DNA of 64,000 nucleotides from Caballeronia concitans (GTDB lineage Bacteria; Pseudomonadota; Gammaproteobacteria; Burkholderiales; Burkholderiaceae), in contig NZ_FCNV02000013.1 in NCBI RefSeq assembly GCF_001544615.1, forward strand, positions 62,001 through 126,000, read 5' to 3'. Under the pieces are notes generated by a model that saw only the letters and a list, made by a program, of their open reading frames with translations, made no database searches and was not told where the DNA came from. Within the stretch, counting starts at the first letter, position 1. Each line of letters starts with the position of its first letter. Positions 48,948-61,566 of the stretch are shown piece by piece. The position numbers and the translations under genes were made by a program.

Positions 48948-50216
48948 ATGGACGAGTTGACACTCGGTTTGATCGGAGCAGGAGCCGTGGTGGTGGGCGG
49001 TGTGGTGGTGTACAACGCGTGGCAGGGCGCCAAAGTGCGGCGCAAGATGCCGCGCCCGATGCCCGACGAAGCCGCCGATGCGCTCGCGCGCCAGGAAGCC
49101 GACGACGAGCATCCGTTCATCGAGCCGGTGCGCCCGGCGCGGCGTGAGCCGATCGCGGGCGATGCCGCCGACGAAGCCCCGCGCGATGTGCGCGTCGAGC
49201 CGAGTTTCGGCGCGGCGTCGGAATCCGGCGAAGCGCACGCTGCCGTGACGCCGCCGGTCGCGCCGGCGGATACGCCCGTCGATTTGCAGGCCGAGGCGAC
49301 ATCCGCGAACGGCGTCGCGGACGAATCCGCGATCATCGACGAAGACGAGCGCAACGAGCCGGTGATGCCCGCCGCGACGACCATTTCGTCGACGCCGCCC
49401 GCTGTCGTGGATCGGCGCATCGACAGCGTGGTGCCGATTCGCCTTGCCGCACCGGTTCCCGGCGACCGCGTGATTCCGCTCGCGCAGCGGTTGCGTCGCG
49501 CGGGGACGAAGCCGGTGACCATCGAAGGCAAGCCGGAGGGCGAGGACGCTTGGGAGTTGTTGCGCCACGGCGTGCGCTACGAAGAATTGCGCGCGGCGGC
49601 GCAGCTCGCGAACCGCAGCGGCCCGCTCAACGAACTCGAGTTCTCGGAATTCGTGACGGGCGTGCAGCGCCTCGCCGACGCCGTCGACGGCGCGCCCGAA
49701 TTCCCCGACATGATGGAAACCGTCGGCATGGCGCGCGAACTCGACGCGTTCGCCGCGCAATGCGACGCGCAACTGTCCATCAACATTCTGTCGGACGGCG
49801 CGCCGTGGTCCGCGAACTACGTGCAGGCGGTGGCGTCGCAGGACGGCTTGCTGCTGTCGCGCGACGGCACGCGCTTCGTCAAGCTCGACGCGAAGCAGAA
49901 TCCGGTATTCATGCTCCAGTTCGGCGATACGAACTTCCTGCGCGACGACCTCACGTACAAGGGCGGCCAGATGATCACGCTCGTGCTCGACGTGCCCGTC
50001 GCGGACGAAGACATTCTGCCGTTCCGTCTGATGTGCGATTACGCGAAGTCGCTGTCCGAGCGCATCGGCGCGCGCGTGGTGGACGACCAGCGCCGGCCGC
50101 TGCCGGAATCGGCGCTGCTCGCCATCGAAAAGCAACTGATGACGCTCTACGCGAAGCTGGAGCAGGCGGGCATTCCGGCCGGCTCGGCCGCGACGCGCCG
50201 GCTCTTCAGCCAGTAG
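48948..50216 (+). CDS. zipA: Cell division protein ZipA
   Basis: The 422-residue protein starts with one membrane anchor (LTLGLIGAGAVVVGGVVVYN, residues 4-23), then a roughly 170-residue acidic/Ala/Pro-rich unstructured stretch and a C-terminal domain from about residue 260 (LSINILSDGAPWSANYVQAV and on), like the ZipA FtsZ-binding domain. In E. coli ZipA tethers FtsZ to the membrane. GGAG lies upstream of ATG 48948. It is between smc and ligA, the usual place. Confidence 0.92.
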   Translation: MDELTLGLIGAGAVVVGGVVVYNAWQGAKVRRKMPRPMPDEAADALARQEADDEHPFIEPVRPARREPIAGDAADEAPRDVRVEPSFGAASESGEAHAAVTPPVAPADTPVDLQAEATSANGVADESAIIDEDERNEPVMPAATTISSTPPAVVDRRIDSVVPIRLAAPVPGDRVIPLAQRLRRAGTKPVTIEGKPEGEDAWELLRHGVRYEELRAAAQLANRSGPLNELEFSEFVTGVQRLADAVDGAPEFPDMMETVGMARELDAFAAQCDAQLSINILSDGAPWSANYVQAVASQDGLLLSRDGTRFVKLDAKQNPVFMLQFGDTNFLRDDLTYKGGQMITLVLDVPVADEDILPFRLMCDYAKSLSERIGARVVDDQRRPLPESALLAIEKQLMTLYAKLEQAGIPAGSAATRRLFSQ

Positions 50217-50264
50217 GCGTCGTCGTTTGCGCGCTGCATCGGCGCGCGCGTGTCATCCAGGATT

Positions 50265-50287
50265 GCGCCCCTTCGCCGGGGCGCTTT
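50265..50287 (+). terminator. Weak hairpin after zipA
   Basis: GCGCCCC / GGGGCGC with loop TTCGCC is followed by only TTTCC. It may slow or partly end transcription before ligA. Confidence 0.4.
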
Positions 50288-50385
50288 CCGTTGGTGCGCG
50301 CGAGCGCATATCCGTATGGCCTATGCCATCCGGCCGATGCCACATTTTCCGATCTTCTGAGACAATCGACCGGTCGATCGACTGA

Positions 50386-53021
<2,636 letters not shown>

Positions 53022-53055
53022 GCCTCGAATCGGCTTGGCGTCGGATGTAGCGATG

Positions 53056-53082
53056 AACCCGCTCCTTGCGAGCGGGTTTTTC
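53056..53082 (+). terminator. Intrinsic terminator of ligA-def
   Basis: A perfect 9-bp stem (AACCCGCTC / GAGCGGGTT), loop of 5, followed by six T residues. Confidence 0.9.
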
Positions 53083-53083
53083 T

Positions 53084-53320
53084 TTACGCGAACGTTGCCG
53101 GATTGCCGCTGGTATCGGGCCGGCGAAAGAGCGCGACGTGTTCGGGATTGGCGGAGCCTTGCAGACGCCCGTCAGGCAGGCGGGCAATCACCATTTCGCC
53201 GATGCCGGGACTCATGACGACCACTTCGTCCTGCAGGGCGAGAAGCGCCTGGAGCCGTCGTCGGCCGCTGACGATTTCCAGCCCGGTATCCGTTTCACGA
53301 ACGATGATCTCAACTGCCAT
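53084..53320 (-). CDS. Small protein with ParB/Srx-like fragment
   Basis: The 78-residue protein begins MAVEIIVRETDTGLEIVSG. A strong ribosome site, AAGGAGGAT, is 7 bases from the ATG at 53320. The stretch from residue 5 to 40 (VRETDTGLEIVSGRRRLQAL) recalls the G-x-R-R core of ParB/sulfiredoxin-fold proteins, but the rest of that domain is absent. No function is known to me. It is convergent to the ligA-def terminator. Confidence 0.7.
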   Translation of the reverse strand: MAVEIIVRETDTGLEIVSGRRRLQALLALQDEVVVMSPGIGEMVIARLPDGRLQGSANPEHVALFRRPDTSGNPATFA

Positions 53321-53478
53321 GGCGATCCTCCTTGATGCCTTTCAATGCCGTATGCCTTCGCTCCCGCGATGCGTCGTCCGCCGGAGCGCCGCGCTTGTCG
53401 GACTCGATACGTCCTTTCGCGCATACCTGCCTAACGGATCGATGAGCCATTTTCTTTAGCCAAAAAGCGAACAAAATT
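53321..53478. other. Gap before the pseudouridine synthase terminator
   Basis: About 160 bases with no supportable gene or clear regulatory element apart from the promoter that the small ParB-like gene must use. Confidence 0.4.
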
Positions 53479-53510
53479 AACGGCGCGACCGGATGACCGA
53501 TCGCGCCGTT
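53479..53510 (-). terminator. Hairpin terminator of the pseudouridine synthase gene
   Basis: AACGGCGCGA (53479-53488) and TCGCGCCGTT (53501-53510) form a perfect stem around a 12-base loop, with flanking A/T runs. It lies about 60 bases beyond the gene's stop. Confidence 0.65.
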
Positions 53511-53570
53511 TTAATGCGCCGGATGTCGCGTTTTTGCGACGCGTCATGCCACGGAAGCGTGACGGCGGAC

Positions 53571-55691
53571 TTAGAAGCTCTCGTTCGGAGCGAGATAGCG
53601 CCACTGTCCGGGCGGCAGCGCGCCGAGCGTCACGCGCCCCATGCGGATGCGCTTGAGCCCGACCACGTCCAGCCCGACCAGTTCGCACATGCGGCGAATC
53701 TGGCGCTTCTTGCCTTCGCGCAGCACGAAGCGAAGCTGTTCGCCGTTCTGCCAACTGACTTGCGCGGTCTTGAGCGGCACGCCGTCGAGTTCGAGGCCGT
53801 GCCGCAAGAGCGCGAGCTTTTCCTCGGGGAAGCGCCGGTCGATATCGACGGTATGCTCGCCGTACTGCACGCGCACGAGGTACTCCTTGTCGACTTCGGA
53901 ATGGCCGCCGATCAGTTGCTTCGCGATGCGGCCGTCCTGCGTCAGAACCAGCAAGCCGGTCGAATCGATGTCGAGACGGCCGGCCGGCGCGAGCGTGCGC
54001 AGATGCCCCGGCGCGAAGCGGATGCCGGAGCGGTCTTCGTCCCAATGATTCGCCGGATTGACGAGCGTGACGGCCGGCTCGTAGCCGTCCTCGGCCTGAC
54101 CGGATACATAGCCGACGGGCTTGTGCAGCAGGATGGTGACGAGTTGCGACTGCGCGGAATGCGCGGCCGGCAGGACCTCGATGTTCTGGCCGGGACGGAT
54201 GCGCGTGCCGAGTGTGTCCATGACTTCGCCATCGACGAGCACCCAGCCTTTCTCGATCCATTCGTCGGCTTCGCGGCGCGAGCACAGGCCGAGTTCCGAC
54301 ATGACTTTCGACAGGCGCACCAGGCCGTCGTGATGCGGGCGGGGTTTGGCTTCGGGTTCGGCGATTGGCGCGGCGTGATTGAGCTCGTCGCTGCGTGGCT
54401 TGGCGGGGCGGTGGTCGTCGGTGCGTTGTTTGAACGGACGTCGTTCATCATCACGCGGGCCTCGATTGCCTGCGCGGGAATCGTCGCCGCGCGGTTTGAA
54501 CGGACGCCGTTCCTCACCACGCGGGCCGCGATCGCCTGTGCGCGAATCGTCGCCGCGTGATTGAAACGGGCGTCGGTCATCGCTGCGCGGCGGGCGGTCG
54601 CCAAACGACGGGCGCGAATCGTCGCCACGTGGCTTAAATGGGCGTCGATCATCACCGCGCGGACCGCGATCACCGAAAGACGGGCGTGAATCGTCGCCGC
54701 GCGGTTTGAACGAGCGCCGGTCGTCGCTGCGCGGGGCGCGATCGCCGAAAGACGGGCGCGGGTTGTCACCACGCGGCTTGAAGGAACGCCGCTCCTCGTC
54801 ACGCGGACCGCGATCGCCAAAAGACGGACGCGAATCGTCGCCGCGCGGTTTGAACGAGCGCCGGTCGTCGGTGCGTGGGCCTCGGTCGCCAAAAGACGGA
54901 CGCGAATCGTCGCCGCGCGGTTTGAACGGGCGTCGGTCGTCGGTGCGCGGACCGCGATCGCCAAACGACGAACGCGAATCTTCACCACGCGGCTTGAACG
55001 AACGTCGATCATCACCACGCGGACTGCGATCGCCTGTGCGTGAATCGTCGCCGCGCGGTTTGAACGAGCGCCGGTCGTCGCTGCGCGGACCGCGATCGCC
55101 AAAAGACGGACGCGAATCGTCGCCGCGCGGTTTGAACGAGCGCCGTTCGTCGCTACGCGGACCGCGATCGCCAAACGACGGACGCGAATCTTCACCACGC
55201 GGTTTGAACGAGCGCCGCTCCTCACCACGCGGACCACGATCGCCAAACGACGAACGCGAATCTTCACCACGCGGTTTAAACGGGCGTCGATCATCACCAC
55301 GCGGACCGCGATCGCCAAACGACGGGCGGGAATCGTCTCCGCGCGGTTTGAACGAGCGCCGTTCGTCGCTACGCGGACCACGATCCCCAAAAGACGGACG
55401 CGAATCATCCCCACGCGGTTTGAACGGACGCCGCTCCTCACCACGCGGACCGCGATCCGCAGACGAAGCTCGCGAATCATCTCCGCGCGACTTGAAAGAA
55501 CGCCGTTCCCCCGGCGCGTCTGCGCGCTTCGGGGCCGTCGCCCGCGCTTGCTCAGGCTTGCCGCGCTTGACCAGGGCCTCCTCCGGCGCGTTGTCGCGCA
55601 CGGGCTTGCGGCTGATGGAACTGCCGGAACGCACCGGCGAACGCGTCGTCGATGTCGGACGCGGATGTTTGGCTGTCAGTTTGACGCGCAT
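53571..55691 (-). CDS. 23S rRNA-type pseudouridine synthase (RsuA/RluB/RluF family) with repeat array
   Basis: The 706-residue protein has its enzyme in the last 250 residues: an S4 RNA-binding domain (VRLSKVMSELGLCSRREADE, from about residue 457) and the RsuA-type catalytic site AGRLDIDSTGLLVL, with Asp as nucleophile. KKRQIRRMCELVG follows. LLHKPVGYVSG suggests the RluF/RluB branch, so it makes pseudouridine in 23S rRNA. Residues about 63-436 are 15-16 imperfect repeats of 24 residues (some 20-22), rich in Arg, Asp and Ser, for example RRSFKPRGDDSRPSFGDRGP. Such an extension is absent from E. coli homologues and probably binds RNA. Confidence 0.9.
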   Translation of the reverse strand: MRVKLTAKHPRPTSTTRSPVRSGSSISRKPVRDNAPEEALVKRGKPEQARATAPKRADAPGERRSFKSRGDDSRASSADRGPRGEERRPFKPRGDDSRPSFGDRGPRSDERRSFKPRGDDSRPSFGDRGPRGDDRRPFKPRGEDSRSSFGDRGPRGEERRSFKPRGEDSRPSFGDRGPRSDERRSFKPRGDDSRPSFGDRGPRSDDRRSFKPRGDDSRTGDRSPRGDDRRSFKPRGEDSRSSFGDRGPRTDDRRPFKPRGDDSRPSFGDRGPRTDDRRSFKPRGDDSRPSFGDRGPRDEERRSFKPRGDNPRPSFGDRAPRSDDRRSFKPRGDDSRPSFGDRGPRGDDRRPFKPRGDDSRPSFGDRPPRSDDRRPFQSRGDDSRTGDRGPRGEERRPFKPRGDDSRAGNRGPRDDERRPFKQRTDDHRPAKPRSDELNHAAPIAEPEAKPRPHHDGLVRLSKVMSELGLCSRREADEWIEKGWVLVDGEVMDTLGTRIRPGQNIEVLPAAHSAQSQLVTILLHKPVGYVSGQAEDGYEPAVTLVNPANHWDEDRSGIRFAPGHLRTLAPAGRLDIDSTGLLVLTQDGRIAKQLIGGHSEVDKEYLVRVQYGEHTVDIDRRFPEEKLALLRHGLELDGVPLKTAQVSWQNGEQLRFVLREGKKRQIRRMCELVGLDVVGLKRIRMGRVTLGALPPGQWRYLAPNESF
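54384..55505. repeat. DNA repeat array, unit about 72 bp, within the pseudouridine synthase gene
   Basis: The coding repeats correspond to about 16 imperfect units of 72 bp (a few of 60-66 bp), spanning about 1.1 kb. Unit sequence is close but not identical. Because all lengths are multiples of three, copy changes would preserve the frame. Several other frames are also open across the array. Confidence 0.9.
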
Positions 55692-55697
55692 AAAGTC

Positions 55698-58283
55698 TCA
55701 GGCTGCGATCGCGCGCAGCAGTTCGGTTTCGACCTGGATTTGGGTCCGGTTCGACGACAGGCTCTTGCCGTCGAGCAAAAACACGTCTTCGACGCGTTCG
55801 CCGAGCGTATTGATGCGCGCCGCCTGCACGCCGATCCGGTGTTGCGCCAGAACGCGCGCGATCGAATAAAGAAGGCCCTGCCGGTCGTTCGCAGACACGG
55901 ACAGGATGTAGTACTGGCCACGCTCGTCCGGGCGCAAATCCACGCGCGGCGTGACCGGGAAAGTTCGCACGAGCCGCGACACGCGGCCCTTCGACGGCTC
56001 CGGCAAGATGCTTTCGTCCGTCAGCCGCCCACTCAATTGCTGTTCGACGAGATTCGCGATATCGCGATAACTCCCGTCATGATCCGGATGTGCGACGAGA
56101 AAGTTATCGAGCGCATAGCCGTGGCGCGTCGTGGTGATGCGCGCATCGAGCACGGACAGGCCGTTCTTGTCGAAATACGCGCAGATGCCGGCGAAGAGGT
56201 CCGGCCGGTCCTTCACATACACGAGCACCTGCAGCGCCGCGCCGATCGGCGAGGGGCGCGCGCGCACGATCGGCGCGTCGCTCTCCACATGCCGATACAG
56301 CACGCGCGTCTGCCAGGCGATATCGGCGGGATCGTGGCGCAGAAAATAGCCGACGTCGAGCTGTTCCCACAGCCGCCGCTGCGCCCCCTCCGGCACCGTC
56401 TCCAGGCGCAGCAGCGCGAGCGCCGATTCCTGCCGCGACTTGAGTTCCGAATGGGCGTCCGGCTGCGCGCCGCCGAGCACGGCCAGCGTCGCGCGGAAAA
56501 GGTCCTCGAGCAGCTTGCCTTTCCAGTTGTTCCAGACCTTCGGGCTCGTGCCGCGAATGTCCGCGACGGTCAGCAGATACAGCGCCGTCAGCCGCCGCTC
56601 CGTCTTCACGACCGACGCGAACTGCTTGATGACTTCGGGATCGCTCGTGTCCTGCTTTTGCGCGACGTGACTCATCGTCAGATGCTGCTGGACGAGCCAT
56701 ACGACGAGTTCCGTATCGTCCTGTCCGATCTCGTGCTCGCGGCAGAAGCGGCGGGCGTCGACCATGCCGAGCGTCGAATGATCGCCGCCGCGCCCCTTCG
56801 CGATGTCGTGAAACAGCGCGGCGACATAGAGCACCCACGGGCGCTCGAAATTGCCCATCAACTGGCTGCAGAACGGATACTCGTGCGCGTGCTCGGCAAT
56901 GGCGAAGCGGCGCAGGTTGCGCAGCACCATCAGGATGTGCTGATCGACCGTGTAGACGTGGTAAAGGTCGTGCTGCATCTGCCCGACGATGCGCCGGAAG
57001 TTGATCAGGTAGCGCCCGAGCACGCTCGTCTGGTTCATGAGCCTGAGCGCGTGCGTGATGCCTTCCGGCTGCTTCAGGATCTCCATGAAGAGACGCCGGT
57101 TTTCCGGATCGCGCCGCCAGTTGCGGTCCATCAGCTCACGCGCGTTGTAGATCGCGCGCAGCGTGCGCGCCGACAGGCCTTTGACGCCACGCGTCTGCTC
57201 GTACAGCAGGAAGGCTTCGAGGATGGCGTGCGGCTCGCGCTCGAAGACATCGTCGCGGGCGATTTCCAGCATGCCTTGCTTCTCGACGAATCGCCCGGAG
57301 AGGACGCGCGTGATGCCCGACGTCGACGGGAAAAGCTGCGCTTCCACGTTCTGGATGAGGATGGTCGCGAGCTGCGTGACCGCTTTGGCCGCCCAGTAGT
57401 AGCGGCGCATCATCTGCTCGCTCGCGCGCTTGGCGGCGGTCGCCTTGAAGCCGAAGCTCTCGGCAAGCGGCGTTTGCAGATCGAAGACGAGAATGTCCTG
57501 ACGGCGCTTCGCGACGACATGCAGCCGCGCGCGCAACAGCTTGAGAAAGCCCTCGTTGCGGCGCAGTTCACGCGCTTCGCGTTCGGTGATGAGACCGCGC
57601 GCGTCGAGTTCGCGCCAGCTCGATCCGAATCCCGCCGCGCGCGTGATCCAGAGAATCAGTTGCAGGTCGCGCAGTCCGCCCGGGCTTTCCTTGATGTTCG
57701 GCTCGAGGCTATAAGGCGTGTCCTGAAACTTGGCGTGCCGCTGACGCATTTCCAGCACCTTCGCCTGGAAGAACGCGCGCGGGTCGAGCGTCTCCTTGTA
57801 GCGCTCCGAGAAGCGCTGGAAAAGCTGCGCGTCGCCGCAGATGCGCCGCGCTTCGAGCAGCGACGTGAGCACCGTGACGTCGTTGCTCGCCTCGCCGATG
57901 CACTGCTCGACCGAGCGCACGCTGCTGCCGATATCGAGCCCGAGGTCCCACGCCATGCCGATGAATCGCTCGACGCGCGCGTTCAGCGCGGCGTCGTCGG
58001 CTTGGGCGGCGGCATCGGGCAGAAGCACGAGGATATCGACGTCGGAGTAGGGCGCGAGCTCGCCGCGTCCGTAGCCGCCGACCGCCACGAGCGCCGCGTC
58101 CGCCGGCATCTCGCACGCGGACCAGGCGCCTTTGAGGGCGTCGTCGGTGGCGCGGGCGAGCGCGTGCATCAGCGGCTCGACGCTCGTGGCCGTCTTGAAG
58201 CGTTCGATGAGCGCCGCCTTCGCCGTCTTATAGGCGTTTCGCAGCGTTTCACAGGGCGTGGCGACGGCGACGGTGACGCTCAT
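55698..58283 (-). CDS. glnD: Protein-PII uridylyltransferase / uridylyl-removing enzyme
   Basis: GlnD senses glutamine and uridylylates or de-uridylylates PII. The 861-residue protein has a nucleotidyltransferase domain with [19 protein letters not shown] (about 68-86), an HD hydrolase domain ([13 protein letters not shown], about 490), and two C-terminal ACT domains (about 680-760 and 790-861). All parts are present and of normal length. It lies between map and the pseudouridine synthase, all on the minus strand. A map-glnD pair near rpsB is usual in proteobacteria. Confidence 0.96.
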   Translation of the reverse strand: MSVTVAVATPCETLRNAYKTAKAALIERFKTATSVEPLMHALARATDDALKGAWSACEMPADAALVAVGGYGRGELAPYSDVDILVLLPDAAAQADDAALNARVERFIGMAWDLGLDIGSSVRSVEQCIGEASNDVTVLTSLLEARRICGDAQLFQRFSERYKETLDPRAFFQAKVLEMRQRHAKFQDTPYSLEPNIKESPGGLRDLQLILWITRAAGFGSSWRELDARGLITEREARELRRNEGFLKLLRARLHVVAKRRQDILVFDLQTPLAESFGFKATAAKRASEQMMRRYYWAAKAVTQLATILIQNVEAQLFPSTSGITRVLSGRFVEKQGMLEIARDDVFEREPHAILEAFLLYEQTRGVKGLSARTLRAIYNARELMDRNWRRDPENRRLFMEILKQPEGITHALRLMNQTSVLGRYLINFRRIVGQMQHDLYHVYTVDQHILMVLRNLRRFAIAEHAHEYPFCSQLMGNFERPWVLYVAALFHDIAKGRGGDHSTLGMVDARRFCREHEIGQDDTELVVWLVQQHLTMSHVAQKQDTSDPEVIKQFASVVKTERRLTALYLLTVADIRGTSPKVWNNWKGKLLEDLFRATLAVLGGAQPDAHSELKSRQESALALLRLETVPEGAQRRLWEQLDVGYFLRHDPADIAWQTRVLYRHVESDAPIVRARPSPIGAALQVLVYVKDRPDLFAGICAYFDKNGLSVLDARITTTRHGYALDNFLVAHPDHDGSYRDIANLVEQQLSGRLTDESILPEPSKGRVSRLVRTFPVTPRVDLRPDERGQYYILSVSANDRQGLLYSIARVLAQHRIGVQAARINTLGERVEDVFLLDGKSLSSNRTQIQVETELLRAIAA

Positions 58284-58335
58284 GAGTCGATATTCAGGAC
58301 GAGGGGAAAAAGCGGCGGAGCCGGCGAAAGCGCGG

Positions 58336-59145
58336 TCAGGCGGTCGCCGCGATGAGTTGCGACGGCGCCTGCGTTCCCGCCGATACCGTCAGCACTTCAT
58401 AGCCGGTCGGCGTGACGAGCACCGTGTGCTCCCACTGCGCCGAAAGGCTGCGGTCGCGCGTCTTGACGGTCCACTGGTCGGGCATCGTGCGGATATCGCG
58501 GCGGCCGGCGTTGATCATCGGCTCGACGGTGAAGATCATGCCCGCCTGCAATTCGATGCCCGTGCCCGGACGCCCGTAATGCAGCACTTGCGGCTCCTCG
58601 TGGAACACCTGGCCGATACCATGACCGCAATATTCGCGCACGACGCTGTAGCCTTGTGCCTCGGCGTGCTTCTGGATGGCGTGGCCGATGTCGCCGAGAT
58701 GCGCGCCCGGGCGGACCTGATCGATGCCGAGCCACATGCAGTCGAAAGTCGTCTGCACGAGGCGTTTCGCGAGAATCGAGCCTTCGCCGACGATGAACAT
58801 GCGGCTCGTGTCGCCGAAATAGCCGTTCTTGATGACGGTGATGTCGATATTGAGCGCATCGCCGTTTTTCAGCACTTTCTCGCTCGGGATGCCGTGGCAG
58901 ATCACGTCGTTCACCGAGATGCAGGTGGCCTTCGGATACGGCGGATAGCCCGGCGGCTGATAGTTGAGCGGTGCGGGAATCGTGCCCTGTTCCTTCACCA
59001 TGAAATCGTGGCAGAGGCGGTCGAGTTCCTCGGTGGTCACGCCCGGGACGATATGCGGCGTGATGAAATCGAGCACTTCGCTGGCGAGCCGGCAGGCGAC
59101 GCGCATCTGCGCGATATCGTGATCGTTTTTCAGCGTAATGGACAT
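58336..59145 (-). CDS. map: Methionine aminopeptidase, type I
   Basis: This 269-residue metallopeptidase removes the initial methionine. Metal ligands are seen in [19 protein letters not shown] (two Asp, about 98-111), [14 protein letters not shown] (His, about 172) and the Glu in [10 protein letters not shown] (about 205) and WEHTVLV (about 240). ATG 59145 is taken because it gives the usual [15 protein letters not shown]. The gene is divergent from rpsB. Confidence 0.97.
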   Translation of the reverse strand: MSITLKNDHDIAQMRVACRLASEVLDFITPHIVPGVTTEELDRLCHDFMVKEQGTIPAPLNYQPPGYPPYPKATCISVNDVICHGIPSEKVLKNGDALNIDITVIKNGYFGDTSRMFIVGEGSILAKRLVQTTFDCMWLGIDQVRPGAHLGDIGHAIQKHAEAQGYSVVREYCGHGIGQVFHEEPQVLHYGRPGTGIELQAGMIFTVEPMINAGRRDIRTMPDQWTVKTRDRSLSAQWEHTVLVTPTGYEVLTVSAGTQAPSQLIAATA

Positions 59146-59296
59146 GGATTGGCTCGGAAGTGCGCGGATAGCGAGGAGGCGGGCGAGCGCCGCCAAAGCG
59201 GCATTATCGCACCTCGGACAACGCGCCGCAGCGTGATATGGCCGGCGCCGCCGCTATCGCGGCAGATGGCGCCGCAGCGGGCGGCTACCGAGCGGC

Positions 59297-59326
59297 TTGA
59301 GCGGCGTAATCCTCACATGCTATACT
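59297..59326 (+). promoter_or_regulatory. Predicted strong promoter of rpsB
   Basis: TTGAGC (59297-59302) and TATACT (59321-59326) are 18 bases apart, with TGC just before the -10 box (extended -10). Transcription would start near 59333, leaving a leader of about 210 bases before rpsB. Confidence 0.7.
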
Positions 59327-59332
59327 CACGGG

Positions 59333-59544
59333 CTAAGTCTCGGTTCGCCTTGTTCTCTTGCCTGTAAGCAATGAATGAGCAATGAGAAGGGGCAATGAAT
59401 GACGGAACCGAAGACTTGGAAGCGTAGTCTTATCGACGCTTTTTTTCGAAACTCAAGCCGGCGCACCCAGGGTGTCCCACGCATAGTCAAACTAAGCGCG
59501 GGATGCGGCAGCCGGCTTAAGACCCAACCCTCGCGGAGAATTTC
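59333..59544 (+). promoter_or_regulatory. Structured leader of rpsB
   Basis: The leader has a small hairpin (AAGCGT / ACGCTT, 59420-59441) followed by seven T residues, like an attenuator. Farther on AAGCCGGC (59455-59462) can pair with GCCGGCTT (59511-59518), enclosing smaller stems such as GCACCC / GGGTGT. In other bacteria ribosomal protein S2 represses its own gene through the leader, so this could be the S2 site. The fold is by eye only. Confidence 0.4.
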
Positions 59545-60297
59545 ATGGCAGTCACGATGCGTCAAATGCTGGAAGCCGGTGTCCACTTCGGTCACCAAAC
59601 GCGCTTCTGGAACCCGAAGATGGCCCCGTACATCTTCGGTCATCGCAACAAGATTCACATCATCAACCTCGAAAAGACCCTGCCGCTCTACAACGACGCG
59701 CTGAAGTACGTGCGCCAGTTGGCAGCGAATCGCGGCACGATCCTTTTCGTCGGCACGAAGCGCCAGTCGCGCGACACCATCGCACAGGAAGCAGCGCGCG
59801 CCGGCATGCCTTTCGTCAACGCCCGCTGGCTCGGCGGCATGCTGACCAACTTCAAGACGCTGAAGGTTTCGATCAAGCGCCTGAAGGACATGGAAGCAGC
59901 CCTCGAATCCGGCGAAACCGAGCGCATGAGCAAGAAGGAAGCGCTCCTGTTCGAACGCGAAATCGCCAAGCTGCAAAAGTCGATCGGCGGCGTGAAGGAC
60001 ATGGGCGGCATTCCTGACGCAATCTTCGTGATCGACGTCGGCTACCACAAGATCGCCGTCACCGAAGCGAAGAAGCTCGGCATTCCGGTCATCGCCGTGG
60101 TCGACACGAACCACTCGCCGGAAGGCATCGACTACGTGATCCCGGGTAACGACGACGCCTCGAAGGCCGTCGCGCTGTACGCGGAAGGCGTCGCGGACGC
60201 GATCCTCGAAGGCCGCGCCAACGCGGTGAACGACGTGGTCCAGGCCGTGCGCAACGGCGAAGGCGACGAGTTCGTCGAGGTCAACGCAGAGGCGTAA
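59545..60297 (+). CDS. rpsB: Small-subunit ribosomal protein S2
   Basis: The 250-residue S2 protein starts [20 protein letters not shown] and includes [16 protein letters not shown] (about 24-39), which is highly conserved. It binds the 30S subunit with S1. GGAG precedes the ATG. It heads the rpsB-tsf-pyrH-frr-uppS-cdsA cluster. A terminator separates it from tsf, as in E. coli where part of the transcription stops there. Confidence 0.98.
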   Translation: MAVTMRQMLEAGVHFGHQTRFWNPKMAPYIFGHRNKIHIINLEKTLPLYNDALKYVRQLAANRGTILFVGTKRQSRDTIAQEAARAGMPFVNARWLGGMLTNFKTLKVSIKRLKDMEAALESGETERMSKKEALLFEREIAKLQKSIGGVKDMGGIPDAIFVIDVGYHKIAVTEAKKLGIPVIAVVDTNHSPEGIDYVIPGNDDASKAVALYAEGVADAILEGRANAVNDVVQAVRNGEGDEFVEVNAEA

Positions 60298-60317
60298 TCG
60301 AGCCCTGTGGCCGGCAC

Positions 60318-60350
60318 AAAAGGGGGCTTTGCGAAAGGCCCCTTTTTTTT
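60318..60350 (+). terminator. Terminator between rpsB and tsf
   Basis: AAAGGGGGC pairs with GCCCCTTT around a short loop (60318-60343), followed by eight or more T residues. It probably acts partially, as tsf has no clear promoter of its own. Confidence 0.85.
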
Positions 60351-60431
60351 AAGCCGGCGCGATTCCGAAACACTTCAGCCGTGGGCGCTTTCTGCCGGCG
60401 GCACGTATCAAACAGACTCAAGGAGCGAATG

Positions 60432-61313
60432 ATGGCGGCAATTACCGCAAGCATGGTGGCAGAACTGCGCGCGAAGACCGATGCGCCGATGATGGAATGC
60501 AAGAAGGCGCTGACGGAAGCCGACGGCGACATGGCGCGCGCCGAAGAGCTGCTGCGCGTGAAGCTCGGCAACAAGGCGAGCAAGGCGGCATCGCGCGTGA
60601 CGGCGGAAGGCATTGTCGTGGCGCACGTCGAAGGCGGCGTGGGCGCGCTCGTCGAGCTGAACTGCGAAACCGACTTCGTTGCGAAGAACGACGACTTCAT
60701 GGCGTTCGCCAAGGGCGTCGCGGCACTGGTCGCGAAGAGCAACCCGGCCGACGTGGCCGCGCTGTCGGCGCTGCCGCTGGAAAGCACGACGGTCGACGCC
60801 GTGCGTCTCGCGCTCGTCGGCAAGATCGGTGAAAACCTGTCGATCCGCCGTTTCGTTCGCTTCGAAACCGCGAACAAGCTGGCTGCGTACCTGCACGGCA
60901 CGCGCATCGGCGTGCTCGTCGAGTTCACGGGCGCGGACGAGCAAGTCGGCAAGGACGTCGCGATGCACGTCGCCGCGATGAAACCGGTCTCGCTGTCGTC
61001 GGACGAAGTGCCGGCCGATCTGATCGCGAAGGAGCGCAGCATCGCCGAGCAGAAGGCAGCCGAATCGGGCAAGCCGGCCGAAATCGTCGCCAAGATGGTC
61101 GACGGTTCGATCCAGAAGTACCTGAAGGAAGTGTCGCTGCTGAATCAGCCGTTCGTGAAGAACGACAAGCAGACGATCGAGCAGATGCTGAAGGCAGCCA
61201 ACGCGTCGGTGCAGAAGTTCGCGCTGTTCGTGGTGGGCGAGGGCATCGAAAAGCGTCAGGACGACTTCGCGGCCGAAGTGGCGGCGCAAGTCGCAGCAGC
61301 CAAGCAGGGCTAA
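60432..61313 (+). CDS. tsf: Elongation factor Ts
   Basis: EF-Ts is the GDP/GTP exchange factor for EF-Tu. The 293-residue protein has [20 protein letters not shown] at the N terminus, [15 protein letters not shown] (about 76-90) and KDVAMHVAA in the core. AGGAG is 6 bases from the second of two adjacent ATGs (60432), which I chose; the first (60429) would be too close. A normal length. Confidence 0.97.
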   Translation: MAAITASMVAELRAKTDAPMMECKKALTEADGDMARAEELLRVKLGNKASKAASRVTAEGIVVAHVEGGVGALVELNCETDFVAKNDDFMAFAKGVAALVAKSNPADVAALSALPLESTTVDAVRLALVGKIGENLSIRRFVRFETANKLAAYLHGTRIGVLVEFTGADEQVGKDVAMHVAAMKPVSLSSDEVPADLIAKERSIAEQKAAESGKPAEIVAKMVDGSIQKYLKEVSLLNQPFVKNDKQTIEQMLKAANASVQKFALFVVGEGIEKRQDDFAAEVAAQVAAAKQG

Positions 61314-61566
61314 GTTCGCAGCCCGCGGCGCGCGCGGCCAAAGGGCGGCGCGCGGCCTTGCATCATCTGCAGTCGCGACGGCGGCCTGTCGTCGCAGCAA
61401 AGATTCAGCGATCCGGTTCGCATCGAGCGGCGGGCGCGGCAAGTTCGGGTTTTCCCGTATGCGCCGCGCCCGTCGTCCCGATGCGGGCCGCTTGCGGTAA
61501 GTAATGTTTCACCCCTACAGTTCTACGTTGTTGCAAAACCCTCCTCGGCGCGAACGGAAACCTCAT

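Noticed and set aside
45240-50135. A minus-strand open frame of 1631 codons across smc and zipA
   Set aside because: It is antisense to two well-supported genes and is rich in Arg, His, Gly and Ala without domains. High GC in third positions suppresses stops on the opposite strand, which explains its length.
55548-58355. A plus-strand 935-codon frame antisense to glnD
   Set aside because: The same composition effect; the opposite strand has a full-length glnD with all domains.
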